A stretch of DNA of 64,000 bases, taken from positions 310,001-374,000 of the forward strand of contig JALIRH010000095.1 in NCBI GenBank assembly GCA_023055505.1, written 5' to 3'. Source of the stretch: Callipepla californica brunnescens (Eukaryota > Chordata > Aves > Galliformes > Odontophoridae). Below, one piece after another: positions 63,511 through 64,000 of this stretch (position 1 is the stretch's first letter; each line of letters opens with the position of its first letter). The notes under the pieces were generated by a model. It made no database searches, was not told the origin of the DNA, and worked only from the letters and a program-made list of their open reading frames with translations. A program made the position numbers and the translations under genes.

Positions 63511-64000
63511 CTTTCTTTTCTCTTATTCTGGCATTCTGACATTCTGACATTCTGACATTCTGAGATACTCTCATTGTCACATTGCAACATTGTTACATTC
63601 TAATATTCTCCCATTCTGAACTTCTGGAATTATGACAACCTGCCGTTGTGACATTCTCCCATTCTGACATTATGACATTCTAATATTCTCACATTCTGAA
63701 GTTCTGGCATTATGACAACCTGCCCTTGTGCTATTTTCACATTCTGACATTCTGACATTCTAGCATTGTGACATAGTGACATTCTGGAATTGTGACAACC
63801 TGTCATTCTGACATTCTGTCATTGTGATACTCTCACATTCTGCTATTGTGACATTCAGATATTTGGACATTCTGAAATTCTGGAATTGTGACATTCTGAA
63901 ATTCTGGAAATGTGACAATCTGTCATTCTCACATTGTGACAATGCAAAATTCTGATACTGTGAAATTCTGACTCTCTCTCATTGTGACATTGTGAGATTC
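63511..64000. repeat. 8-10-bp minisatellite (ATTCTGAC type)
   Basis: Irregular array of words such as ATTCTGAC, ATTGTGAC and ATTCTCAC, AT-richer than the preceding block. The change at 63511 is abrupt (CCTCCTCATACCTTTCTTTTC). It continues past the window end. No gene. Confidence 0.88.

Overview
This window looks like bird DNA, most likely chicken or a close galliform, from a repeat-dominated subtelomeric, pericentromeric or microchromosome region. Four signs support this: a CR1 LINE fragment (48036-48535), an endogenous retrovirus with an avian alpharetrovirus-like Env (1646-6016), vertebrate TTAGGG telomeric repeats, and four spliced exons of an exportin-1 (XPO1/CRM1) relative. Almost all long open frames here are by-products of short tandem repeats. 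The only host coding sequence I can support is the XPO1-like fragment, plus one candidate first exon in a CpG island near 59057.

Layout. 1-1645: 10-bp minisatellite carrying four copies of a roughly 80-bp module with a CTCF-like core. 1646-6016: minus-strand class II (alpha/beta-like) provirus, 3' part only (LTR, env, pol, end of pro). 5826-25426: four tandem units of 4.77, 4.78, 4.78 and 5.27 kb. Each starts with the same ~190-bp piece of that provirus, then runs through degenerate CCCTAA-type DNA, flips at a CCTAGG palindrome, and continues through TTAGGG-type DNA. 25427-25870: more TTAGGG-type DNA. 25871-35945: about 10 kb of a ~591-bp satellite with a five-monomer higher-order repeat of ~2,954 bp. 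35946-37370 and 43056-44430: diverged CCCTAA-type blocks related to the array units, separated by a minus-strand class I (gamma-like) provirus (37576-42963). 45174-47841: XPO1-like exons on the minus strand. 48036-48535: CR1, cut by a plus-strand class III (ERV-L-like) provirus (48536 to ~52960). 52960-58605 and 59460-63510: 11-bp minisatellite, interrupted by a CpG island with a possible promoter and first exon. 63511-64000: another short-period minisatellite.

Reading it as a whole. All three proviruses are incomplete on one side, and each broken side lies at or near a tandem repeat: the telomere-like array, an A-rich/telomere-like flank, or the 11-bp minisatellite. The best candidate for something undescribed is the provirus/telomere chimeric array. 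A provirus breakpoint inside telomere-like DNA was fixed first, and the block including that junction was then amplified. As a result every unit boundary has a retroviral scrap sitting between TTAGGG-type and CCCTAA-type DNA in telomere-fusion orientation. The other strong candidates are the ~2.95-kb higher-order satellite, the intact-frame XPO1-like gene piece, CTCF-like sites in a minisatellite, and an extra membrane-protein ORF upstream of gag in the ERV-L-like element.

Limits: this was read by eye. Family assignments rest on motif recognition, and no alignment or database search was run. Long-read support is needed before copy numbers in these arrays are trusted.
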